Shown here: one piece after another, positions 54,033-61,734 of the stretch
Position numbering within the stretch: the first letter of the stretch is position 1
Layout: the number at the start of each line of letters is the position of its first letter
DNA from: Lacrimispora defluvii
GTDB lineage: Bacteria > Bacillota > Clostridia > Lachnospirales > Lachnospiraceae
Length of the DNA: 64,000 bases
Reading direction: 5' to 3'
Assembly: GCA_013036995.1 (NCBI GenBank)
Contig: JAAOXG010000010.1
Coordinates: forward strand, 1 to 64,000
The notes under the pieces: model-generated
What the model was told of the DNA's origin: nothing
Database searches by the model: none
Seen by the model: the letters and a program-made list of their open reading frames with translations, nothing else
Program-made: the position numbers and the translations under genes

Positions 54033-55251
54033 AAGTTTTTAAATCATTTTGTACCGCAGCAGCAGCAGCGCCTAAAGCACCGCTATAGGTGTCGGGCTCA
54101 ACAAACATAAAGTTGGTATCAATATCAGTGGCAGTATATAAATTCCGATGGATGACATCCATGAGCTGATCTTTGTTCTTCTGATTCTGGAAGATGTTTC
54201 CGTCAATCAGAATACATTTGGGTCTTACGAAATTATCTATATTGGCAATTCCGATTCCCATGTGATAGACCGCATCTTCCAGGATCTCATTCACACTCTG
54301 GTCTCCTTCAGACTGGGCTTTAATTATCTCATATATGGTTGGAGATTCAGCATTCCCGCATATGCCGCGAAGAATATCTGCCTTGCCGTTGTTCAGTTCG
54401 CTGATGCAATTGGAAATGATGGCCCGTTCACTTGAAAATGCCTCAAGACAGCCGTGGTTTCCGCATCTGCAGAGAGGACCGTGAGAGTCAACCACCATAT
54501 GACCCACCTCGCCCTGGCCGATAATAGATTCCCGAAAACGGTCATGAGTATACATCAAAGGACAGGCAATACCTGTTGAAACCAAAAAGTATGCAAAGGA
54601 GTGAAAGTGATCCATTCGTTCATGGTCAAATAAATAGGAGCCATAGGCTCTTGCGGAAGCATTGTTTTCGATAGAAACAGGTCCGTCATAGTTAAGCAGC
54701 CTGGATAAATCGCCTTTCAGATCTTTATTTTTCCATTCATAGCCTGGAAGGACAATGAGTTTTCCCTTGTTGCGGTCCACAAGTCCTGGCATGCAAAGAC
54801 CAATACCAGCGATTTTTGACTTTGGTATTTTACTGGACCGAAGCAGCTTTTTAACCAGTTCTGAAGTTTCTGTCATGATTTCATCATAATCACTGTAAGC
54901 CGTATCATCTGCTATTGCTTTTATCAGCTTACCGCGGTAATCAGTGATACAGGCACGGCGCATAGTACCCCGTGTTTCAATTCCAATAAAATATCCGCCA
55001 TCGTCTGAAATATCAATGAGAGACGCCTTTCGCCCAAGGGTTTTTCCGGAAGCTTTTGTGTTTTCCACCTCTTTAATAAGTCCTTTGGAAAGTAGAAAAT
55101 TCACAGTGGTGGTGATTGTGGGAAGGGTAAGTGACAGCTTTTCTGATATTTCAATTCTGGAAATGGGGCCATCGTGATAAATCATCTGGCGAATCGCGGA
55201 CTGATTCGTGACCTTAACTCTTGATAAATTATTTCCATTGGCAATCTGCAT
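54022..55251 (-). CDS. ROK-family transcriptional repressor
   Basis: The 409-residue protein has an N-terminal winged helix (VTNQSAIRQMIYHDGPISRIEISEKLSLTLPTITTTVNFLLSKGLI) and a ROK sugar-kinase-like domain with EVGHMVVDSHGPLCRCGNHGCLEAF, in which the zinc-site cysteines are present. It is a XylR/NagC-type repressor that probably senses a sugar or sugar phosphate. It lies inside the sulfatase locus and is my candidate for binding the shared AT-rich 15-bp motif. Its 3' end overlaps the MATE gene by 11 bases. Confidence 0.92.
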   Translation of the reverse strand: MQIANGNNLSRVKVTNQSAIRQMIYHDGPISRIEISEKLSLTLPTITTTVNFLLSKGLIKEVENTKASGKTLGRKASLIDISDDGGYFIGIETRGTMRRACITDYRGKLIKAIADDTAYSDYDEIMTETSELVKKLLRSSKIPKSKIAGIGLCMPGLVDRNKGKLIVLPGYEWKNKDLKGDLSRLLNYDGPVSIENNASARAYGSYLFDHERMDHFHSFAYFLVSTGIACPLMYTHDRFRESIIGQGEVGHMVVDSHGPLCRCGNHGCLEAFSSERAIISNCISELNNGKADILRGICGNAESPTIYEIIKAQSEGDQSVNEILEDAVYHMGIGIANIDNFVRPKCILIDGNIFQNQKNKDQLMDVIHRNLYTATDIDTNFMFVEPDTYSGALGAAAAAVQNDLKTFIE

Positions 55252-55296
55252 GTTATTTGGATCCTTTCTGTATATGTATCAAATATTTTTCTATTA

Positions 55297-56145
55297 TTAT
55301 TTTAAATGAGGATAACGGGGAATGATACGCTCCTGTGTTGCAAGGTCAATCAGGTTTAAGTCGTCAATTACCTGCTGGGGATTGAAGAAACAGACAAAGT
55401 CATCAATCATTTTCATACCCTTAAGAGCAAGTTCATCACGTTCGGCAATGGACCGGCAGCCTTCGCCCCCGCCATGGTCTGAAAATTCTTCATAAAAGAA
55501 TCCCACATTACCAGGTGAGGTTGCTACAGCGTTCAATCTTTGAACCGCAGATTTCAGGGGATTTCCTAAAGCGCCATGAAGCGGTTCTTCCTTCTGTCCG
55601 GCATCAGGGTCAACGAAGAGGTAATCCAACTGGTTCATCTGTTTATAAGCGCCGTACATAAGCTCTTTTAAAGGCATGCCCTTAACCTGCCAGCCGTTAT
55701 CTTTTGCAATCTGCATTGCCTGCAGCAGGCTGATATGAACGAACGGGACTTTTTTGTCATGAAATGCATCCATAATAAAACTGTTGATTGTTAAATAGGC
55801 AGGACCATGACCGGAGACATAAATCTGCTTACGAAATCCCTGCTTTAACAGGCTGTCAGACAGTTGCCTCAGATAAGAAACACCTTCTGCAATGCTTAAG
55901 TATACCGTACCCCGTCCCGTCCGTGTCGCACCCGGATAAAAGAAGGGGAGACCGGTTAACGACAGACTGTCGGTGGCTTTTGCCATCTTTTCCGCAATCG
56001 CTTCCACATAAATCGTTTCACAATCAAGTGGTAAATCACCATGAAGCTCCACAGTTCCCACAGGGATAAAAATAACATCTCTGCCGCGGTCTAAATACTC
56101 CTCAACTTCAGCATTTCTCATCTTATTTAAAATATGTGTTTTCAT
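55297..56145 (-). CDS. Creatininase-family amidohydrolase
   Basis: The 282-residue protein has the creatininase fold marks: PVGTVELHGDLPLDCETIYVEAIAEKM (metal Glu, His and Asp), a middle FFYPGATRTGRGTVYLS, ISGHG-like YVSGHGPAYL and late Glu (FYEEFSDHGG). The family includes creatininase, MftE and formamide hydrolases in cofactor synthesis, so hydrolysis of an amide or peptide-like bond is likely but the substrate is unknown. The ATG at 56145 has GGGAGG. It is divergent from sulfatase 2 and lies behind a 15-bp AT-rich palindrome shared with the locus. Confidence 0.85.
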   Translation of the reverse strand: MKTHILNKMRNAEVEEYLDRGRDVIFIPVGTVELHGDLPLDCETIYVEAIAEKMAKATDSLSLTGLPFFYPGATRTGRGTVYLSIAEGVSYLRQLSDSLLKQGFRKQIYVSGHGPAYLTINSFIMDAFHDKKVPFVHISLLQAMQIAKDNGWQVKGMPLKELMYGAYKQMNQLDYLFVDPDAGQKEEPLHGALGNPLKSAVQRLNAVATSPGNVGFFYEEFSDHGGGEGCRSIAERDELALKGMKMIDDFVCFFNPQQVIDDLNLIDLATQERIIPRYPHLK

Positions 56146-56171
56146 ATTTCCTCCCGGGCTGTTTAACAATA

Positions 56172-56186
56172 ATTAAATGATTTAAT
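56172..56186. promoter_or_regulatory. AT-rich 15-bp palindrome, candidate ROK operator
   Basis: ATTAAAT-G-ATTTAAT is a perfect palindrome, located 27 bases from the creatininase start. Thirteen of 15 positions agree with the motif at 40821-40835. Confidence 0.5.
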
Positions 56187-56249
56187 ATTCATAATAGCAG
56201 AATAATTAAGAAAATACAAGTTTTAGTAAATATTTGTTGACAGTAGATA

Positions 56250-56295
56250 TTGAAATTATTTCGTTGTAATGATATAATAAATTAAATTAATTAAA
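56250..56295 (+). promoter_or_regulatory. Promoter and AT-rich putative operator of sulfatase 2
   Basis: TTGAAA (56250-56255) and TATAAT (56273-56278) are spaced by 17 bases. The motif ATTAAATTAATTAAA (56281-56295) begins two bases past the -10 box, and 17 bases (56278-56294) are identical to those in the isomerase-transporter promoter. Confidence 0.65.
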
Positions 56296-56322
56296 AAATA
56301 GAACGGAAGGAAAAATAACATT

Positions 56323-57810
56323 ATGATGGACGTTTTACTCTACATGTCAGATCAGCATTCTTACAATTTGCAGGGGTATGCCGGAAACAATATAGTAAGA
56401 ACTCCAAACTTAGATCGCATTGCAAGGGAAGGGACAGCGCTCACAAATGCATATACGGCATGTCCGTTGTGTGTACCGGCCCGGGCCTCCATGATTTCAG
56501 GACAGCTTCCCAGTAATAATGGTGTTTTGTTTAATTTTAACTCCATTCATTCTGACAGCGCCACCTTTCTTCACAGCCTGACTGTATCTGGTTATGAGAC
56601 GGTTCTTTGCGGTCGTATGCATTTTGTGGGACCGGATCAGCGACATGGTTATGCAAAGCGTATCGCAAAGGAGCGGACTCCTGTATTTCACAACAATGTT
56701 CCAAAAACAAAAGAGGAGATAGAAAACAAATCAAAAGTAACGGGGTTTGATGAGAACAGCTCACTCTACTATATAGGCGGCGGGGATTCTCCTGTTCTTG
56801 CCTATGACCGCTATGTTGTAGGGGAAGCACTGGAATACTTAAACCAGGAACATGAAAGACCCCAGTTTATCACAGTAGGGACCTATGGACCCCATTTCCC
56901 TTATGTGGCTCCGGAAGAACTCTATGAGTATTATTATGACAAAGTCAGCCTGGAGGATGTATCAGAGACCTATGAGGGGCATCCCGCTCTTGACGGTAAG
57001 TTTATAGAGGCGGATCCGGAAGTGGCCAGAGCAGCACGTGCGGCTTATTACGGTCTGGTTGAGCAGCAGGACCGGCATATCGGGACAGTGTATGAGGCAT
57101 TTCAGCAATATTTAAAACGGACGGGTCATGAGGGAATATTTATTTATGTCTCCGACCACGGTGATATGAATGGCACGCATGGTTATTACGGTAAGCAGGT
57201 GTTTTATGAACCATCAGCCCACATTCCATTCTTAATTCAGGGAAATAACATTCCAGCCGGACGAAGGATTGACAGTCCCACCAGCCTGTTAGATATCGGT
57301 CCCACCATCTGCGGATTGACCGGAGCGGAGATTTTAGAAGGGGATGGGAAAGATATTTCTGTCCAGATCATGGAGAACAGCCAGGATGACGACCGTATGG
57401 TAGTCAGTGAACTGTATACTTATTTAAGCAATGGAGAGACATCCCTTGGAAGGCTGGTTCGTTTTAAGCAGTGGAAGTATATTACTTATTCAGGATTTCC
57501 AGAGGATGACGTGCTCTATGATTTAGAACGGGATTTAAATGAAGAGCATAATGTAATCGAACGTTTTCCTGATATTGCAGAAAAGCTCAGGAAAAAGGCT
57601 GATTCCTATAAGAACTATGATCAGGTGATGGAACACGAAAACTGGGTGATGAAGCAGCTTCGCATCCTGATGAAATGCGATTATGATGATCCGGATGAAA
57701 GATGGATTCCGTCTGGTCTTAAGGAACTTGATAATCCGGTTAAAAGCAAGAAACCATTTCAGCCCACACCATGGGCAACACTGATGAGAAAACGGCTGAA
57801 TGAACAATAA
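56323..57810 (+). CDS. Cytoplasmic S1-type sulfatase 2
   Basis: The 495-residue protein has the active-site signature C50-V-P-A-R (CPLCVPARASMISGQLPSNNG), metal Asp in MSDQHSYN and SDHGDMNGTHGYYGKQ, and a substrate-side GRMHF motif (CGRMHFVGPDQRHGY). There is no signal peptide. It differs clearly in sequence from sulfatase 1, so the two probably remove sulfate from different positions of one substrate or from two substrates. It is followed by a small gene and the aldolase operon in the same direction. Confidence 0.9.
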   Translation: MMDVLLYMSDQHSYNLQGYAGNNIVRTPNLDRIAREGTALTNAYTACPLCVPARASMISGQLPSNNGVLFNFNSIHSDSATFLHSLTVSGYETVLCGRMHFVGPDQRHGYAKRIAKERTPVFHNNVPKTKEEIENKSKVTGFDENSSLYYIGGGDSPVLAYDRYVVGEALEYLNQEHERPQFITVGTYGPHFPYVAPEELYEYYYDKVSLEDVSETYEGHPALDGKFIEADPEVARAARAAYYGLVEQQDRHIGTVYEAFQQYLKRTGHEGIFIYVSDHGDMNGTHGYYGKQVFYEPSAHIPFLIQGNNIPAGRRIDSPTSLLDIGPTICGLTGAEILEGDGKDISVQIMENSQDDDRMVVSELYTYLSNGETSLGRLVRFKQWKYITYSGFPEDDVLYDLERDLNEEHNVIERFPDIAEKLRKKADSYKNYDQVMEHENWVMKQLRILMKCDYDDPDERWIPSGLKELDNPVKSKKPFQPTPWATLMRKRLNEQ

Positions 57811-57836
57811 GTCATAAAACCAGGGAGGAAATAACA

Positions 57837-58073
57837 ATGAGAGTTAAACAGATTAAAGACATCGATGCTTTTTTCAGGGCGCTGGCAACCTGCCAGGGAA
57901 GAGTGGAGCTGATTACAGATGATAAGGATGTACTGAACTTAGCATCAAAGCTGACCCAGTTTATCGGTCTTACCAGAGTATTCAGTAATCCTGAAATCGA
58001 ATCCTATGAAATCGTCTGCTATAACGGAGAAGACTATCAGAAGATTAAAGAATATCTGGTTCCAGCAGATTAG
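57837..58073 (+). CDS. Small conserved-looking protein of unknown function
   Basis: I do not recognise this 78-residue protein (MRVKQIKDIDAFFRALATCQGRVELITDDKDVLNLASKLTQF...). It reads as mixed alpha/beta with one possible active Cys and no membrane helix. It starts 26 bases behind sulfatase 2 with GGGAGGAAA, so it is co-transcribed with it. It may be a small accessory or regulatory subunit; the sequence around VELITDDKDVLNLASKL recalls PTS EIIB- or HPr-like folds only faintly. Confidence 0.65.
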   Translation: MRVKQIKDIDAFFRALATCQGRVELITDDKDVLNLASKLTQFIGLTRVFSNPEIESYEIVCYNGEDYQKIKEYLVPAD

Positions 58074-58103
58074 ATCAATCATTCCAGTTTCGGAAAAGGT
58101 TTA

Positions 58104-58164
58104 CGAAAACGTTTGACTAATGAGTTGTAGAAATGAAATTTTTAATCAATTATAATTTGATTAA
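58104..58164 (+). promoter_or_regulatory. Regulatory region of the aldolase operon
   Basis: Two elements are seen. CGAAAACGTTTGAC (58104-58117) is like LacI-family or CcpA (cre) operators. A perfect inverted repeat TTAATCAA-N7-TTGATTAA (58142-58164) has TATAAT (58151-58156), a likely -10 box, in its centre. Confidence 0.55.
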
Positions 58165-58197
58165 GATCAGAGTGTACAGTCGAAAGGGGAAAAAACT

Positions 58198-59346
58198 ATG
58201 CCAATTATACCATTAAGACCTCTCTTGGAGGCAACCGACAAATATCAGTTTGCACAAGGCGCCTTCAACGTAAATGCAGTATCCCAGATTAAAGCAGCAA
58301 TTGAAGTTCATGAAATGTTAAGAAGTCCGGTCATATTACAGGGAGCAGATTTAGCCAACGGTTTTATGGGCGGAAGAACGGATTTTTTAAACTCAACCAT
58401 TGAGGACAAACGCATTGGCGCAAAGAACATCGGTGCAGCCGTTCATAAATACGGTGCCTATTCACCCGTTCCCATTGTACTTCATTTAGACCATGGAAAA
58501 GATTTTGATTCGGTAAAGGCAGCAATTGACGGCGGATATACTTCGGTAATGATTGATGGTTCTTCTCTTCCTTTTGATGAGAACGTGGAACTGACCCGTG
58601 AGGTTGTAAAATACGCACATGAGCGGGGCGTATCGGTAGAGGGGGAACTGGGGGTTCTGGCCGGAGTGGAAGATCATGTATTTTCTGACGCTTCCACTTA
58701 CACAAATCCCATGAAGGCTATTGAATTTTTCAAAAAAACAGAGGTTGACTGTCTGGCAATTTCCTACGGAACCATGCATGGAGCGGTAAAAGGTAAGAAT
58801 GTAAAACTCCGCAAAGAAATCGTCATTGCCATTAAAGAATGCTTAAGGCATGAGAAAATATTTGGAGTATTGGTATCCCATGGCTCCTCAACCGTTCCCA
58901 AATATATTGTTGACGGGATCAATGCTCTTGGCGGTGAGATTACCAATGCAGATGGAATTTCAGTAAATGAAATCAAACAGGCAATTGCATGCGGGATAGG
59001 AAAAATCAATGTCGATACCGATTTGCGTCTGGCAGTAACAAGGAATTTACGGGAATATTTCTATCAGCACCCGGATAAGAAAAGCAGCCCGTCTGTTGGA
59101 AAAATATATGAACTGCTGGAAGAAAAGAAATCTGCATTTGACCCCAGGGTTTTCCTGACCCCAATTATGGAGACGGTAATGAAGGGGATTGAAGCGGATG
59201 ACGACATCAGAACACTGGGAGAGTGTATTGAACAGGGCGTAAAGGAAGTTGTCGGAACTTTAATTGTTGAATTCGGCTCTGTAGGCAAAGCGTCTTTGGT
59301 GGAACAGCTGACCACTGAGGATATGATCCGTAAATATAGAAAGTAA
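58198..59346 (+). CDS. Class II fructose-bisphosphate-aldolase family protein
   Basis: The 382-residue zinc aldolase has the family blocks HLDHGKDFDS (D98, H99), EGELGVLAGVEDH (about 143), YGTMHGA (about 197), VSHGSSTVP (about 233) and INVDTDLRLA (about 275). It cleaves a ketose 1,6-bisphosphate or a similar ketose phosphate. The protein is longer than class IIB enzymes (about 285-310), with a C-terminal extension. It is the first gene of an operon with TIM, LarA-like and PfkB genes, so it is pathway-specific. The exact sugar is not readable. Confidence 0.88.
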   Translation: MPIIPLRPLLEATDKYQFAQGAFNVNAVSQIKAAIEVHEMLRSPVILQGADLANGFMGGRTDFLNSTIEDKRIGAKNIGAAVHKYGAYSPVPIVLHLDHGKDFDSVKAAIDGGYTSVMIDGSSLPFDENVELTREVVKYAHERGVSVEGELGVLAGVEDHVFSDASTYTNPMKAIEFFKKTEVDCLAISYGTMHGAVKGKNVKLRKEIVIAIKECLRHEKIFGVLVSHGSSTVPKYIVDGINALGGEITNADGISVNEIKQAIACGIGKINVDTDLRLAVTRNLREYFYQHPDKKSSPSVGKIYELLEEKKSAFDPRVFLTPIMETVMKGIEADDDIRTLGECIEQGVKEVVGTLIVEFGSVGKASLVEQLTTEDMIRKYRK

Positions 59347-59361
59347 CCGGAAAGGAATGCC

Positions 59362-60195
59362 ATGAAGCATATATTTTTAAATTTAAAACGATTTGATATT
59401 CCAAGGGAATACAGCGGAGTAAACAGCATTGCCAGCCCTCAGGAATGGGGCACATATATTGTTGAAAAGGTCCAGGAAGAACTGAAAGAGTATAGCGCCG
59501 ATGACGTGGAGTTTGTGATGTATATGCCGGAAGCCCATATTATCAATGCAGTTAAGGAACGGAAAGAGGATTCAAACCTTAAGATCGGATGTCAGAGTGT
59601 GTTTCGTGAGGATACGGCAAAAGGAGGAAACTTTGGTGCGTTTACCACCCAGAGAACCGGCAATTCCATGAAAGCAATTGGCTGTGACAGTACAATCATC
59701 GGTCATTTTGAAGAAAGAAAGGATAAGGCAGGCATTTTGTCCGAAGCTGGTGTGACCGACTTTGATGCCGTTAACCGAATTTTAAACAAGGAAATTAAGG
59801 CGGCAATTCAGGCAGGACTTGATGTGCTTTACTGCATTGGTGAAACGGCTGACCAGCAGGAGAGCTGGCAGGAAGTTTTAAAAAGTCAGCTGACCATCGG
59901 GTTAGATGGTGTGGATATCAGTAAAGTTGCAGTCGCCTATGAGCCAGTATGGGCCATCGGACCTGGAAAAACACCGCCTGACAGAGAATACATCAGAAAA
60001 ATAGCCTGTTTTATCAAAGAAGTAAAAAGCGGGATTGCGGTAACCTATGGCGGAGGACTCAAAACGGACAATGCCGGCATGCTCGCCTCCATACCTGAAA
60101 TCGACGGCGGACTCATCGCACTTACGAGATTTTCAGGAGACATTGGTTTTTACCCGGAGGAATATCTGGAAATTATTCGTACATATTTAGGATAG
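59362..60195 (+). CDS. Triosephosphate-isomerase family protein
   Basis: The 277-residue protein keeps the TIM catalytic set: N7-L-K9, H115 in IIGHFEER, E194 in AYEPVWAIGPGKTPP (loop 6). The canonical HSERR is HFEER and YGGSV is YGGGL, and the sequence is divergent from housekeeping TIM (about 250 residues). Related proteins isomerise other small ketose phosphates such as erythrulose phosphate (DerI/LerI-type). Placed directly behind the aldolase gene, it should handle one of its products. Confidence 0.85.
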   Translation: MKHIFLNLKRFDIPREYSGVNSIASPQEWGTYIVEKVQEELKEYSADDVEFVMYMPEAHIINAVKERKEDSNLKIGCQSVFREDTAKGGNFGAFTTQRTGNSMKAIGCDSTIIGHFEERKDKAGILSEAGVTDFDAVNRILNKEIKAAIQAGLDVLYCIGETADQQESWQEVLKSQLTIGLDGVDISKVAVAYEPVWAIGPGKTPPDREYIRKIACFIKEVKSGIAVTYGGGLKTDNAGMLASIPEIDGGLIALTRFSGDIGFYPEEYLEIIRTYLG

Positions 60196-60227
60196 AAAAA
60201 AACTTTTGAGAAAGAGAGGTACCTGAA

Positions 60228-61700
60228 ATGAAATTACAATTTGAATATGGACATGGCTTTGTCAATGCTGAACTACCGGATGACACCGATGTATTTATAC
60301 CTGGAGAAACCATTGCGGATCCGCCTTATATACCGGAGGACCAGCTGGAAGCCAGGACCCTTGAATCCATTCGTAATCCAATTGGAATGGAACCGTTAAC
60401 CAAACTTGCGAAAAAGGGATCAAAAGTAACAATAATTTTCCCGGACAGGGTTAAGGGCGGGGAACAGGCTACGGCTCACCGTAAGATTTCCATTAAATTA
60501 ATTCTTCAGGAATTATACAGTGCAGGAGTGGAAAAGAAAGACATTCTTTTAATCTGTTCCAATGGTCTCCACAGGAAGAATACCAAGGAAGAGATTTTTA
60601 ATATCCTTGGAAAGGATTTATTCCATGAATTCTGGTTCACCCATCAGATTATTAATCACGACAGTGAAGATTATGATCACCTGGTTGATTTAGGCGTCAC
60701 AGACCGCGGCGATCCGGTGATTATGAATAAATATGTATATGACAGCGATGTGGCCATTCTGATCGGACATACCCAGGGCAACCCCTACGGCGGTTATTCC
60801 GGCGGCTATAAGCATTGCTCTACCGGAATTACCCACTGGAAGTCCATTGGTTCTCATCATGTTCCTGAAGTTATGCACAGGGCTGATTTTGTTCCGGTCA
60901 GCGGAAAATCATTAATGAGATCAAAATTCGATGAAATCGGCGAGTATATGGAAACCTGCATGGGCAAGAAGTTTTTCTGCTGTGATGCCGTACTTGATAC
61001 CAATTCCAGACAGATTGAAATTAACAGTGGTTACGCAAAAGAGATGCAGCCTGTTTCCTGGAAAACAGCAGACAAGAGAACTTACGTGCCATTTGCTGAA
61101 AAGAAATATGACGTTATGATATTTGGTATGCCTCAATTCTTCCATTATGGAGACGGTATGGGAACCAATCCAATCATGCTGATGCAGGCTCTTTCTGCAC
61201 AGGTCATTCGTCATAAGAGAGTGATGAGCGACAACTGTGTCATTATCTGTGCATCGACCTGCAATGGCTATTTCCATGATGAGTTATGGCCATATACCAG
61301 ACAGATGTATGAGATGTTCCAGACGGATCACATGAATACACTTCCTGATATGAACCGCCTTGGAGAGTATTTCGCCACAAACGAAGAGTATATCAGAAAA
61401 TACCGTTATACCAATGCATTTCACCCGTTCCACGGCTTTTCCATGATTTCCTGCGGAAATCTGGCTGAGAAAAATACTTCGGCCATTTACATTGTGGGAG
61501 CAGAACAGCCGGGTTATGCCAGAGGAATGGGATTAAAAACAAGAGCAACCATTGAAGAAGCACTGGCTGATGCAAAACTCAAATATGTAGGTTCAAATCC
61601 GAATATCCTGGCACTTCCAAAGACATTTAAAACAGCAGCCGTTCATCTTATGATGAAGGACGAGGTATACAGCGGAGACAACATGTATCATCATCATTAA
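60228..61700 (+). CDS. LarA-family (nickel-pincer racemase) protein, divergent
   Basis: The 490-residue protein belongs to the DUF2088/LarA family, whose type member is a lactate racemase with a nickel-pincer nucleotide cofactor. R74, H115, K195 (in GGYSGGYK, the lysine that holds the cofactor) and H211 (nickel ligand) can be lined up by eye with R75, H108, K184 and H200 of Lactobacillus LarA. The second catalytic histidine (H174) is Asn185 in GNPYGGYSGG; H181 is four residues before it. LarA homologues act as epimerases on various 2-hydroxy acids, including sugar acids. It lies in the aldolase/TIM/PfkB operon. Cofactor genes larB, larC, larE are not in the window. Confidence 0.82.
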   Translation: MKLQFEYGHGFVNAELPDDTDVFIPGETIADPPYIPEDQLEARTLESIRNPIGMEPLTKLAKKGSKVTIIFPDRVKGGEQATAHRKISIKLILQELYSAGVEKKDILLICSNGLHRKNTKEEIFNILGKDLFHEFWFTHQIINHDSEDYDHLVDLGVTDRGDPVIMNKYVYDSDVAILIGHTQGNPYGGYSGGYKHCSTGITHWKSIGSHHVPEVMHRADFVPVSGKSLMRSKFDEIGEYMETCMGKKFFCCDAVLDTNSRQIEINSGYAKEMQPVSWKTADKRTYVPFAEKKYDVMIFGMPQFFHYGDGMGTNPIMLMQALSAQVIRHKRVMSDNCVIICASTCNGYFHDELWPYTRQMYEMFQTDHMNTLPDMNRLGEYFATNEEYIRKYRYTNAFHPFHGFSMISCGNLAEKNTSAIYIVGAEQPGYARGMGLKTRATIEEALADAKLKYVGSNPNILALPKTFKTAAVHLMMKDEVYSGDNMYHHH

Positions 61701-61734
61701 TAGTTTAAAACACGGAATAAGGATTGGTGGATTA

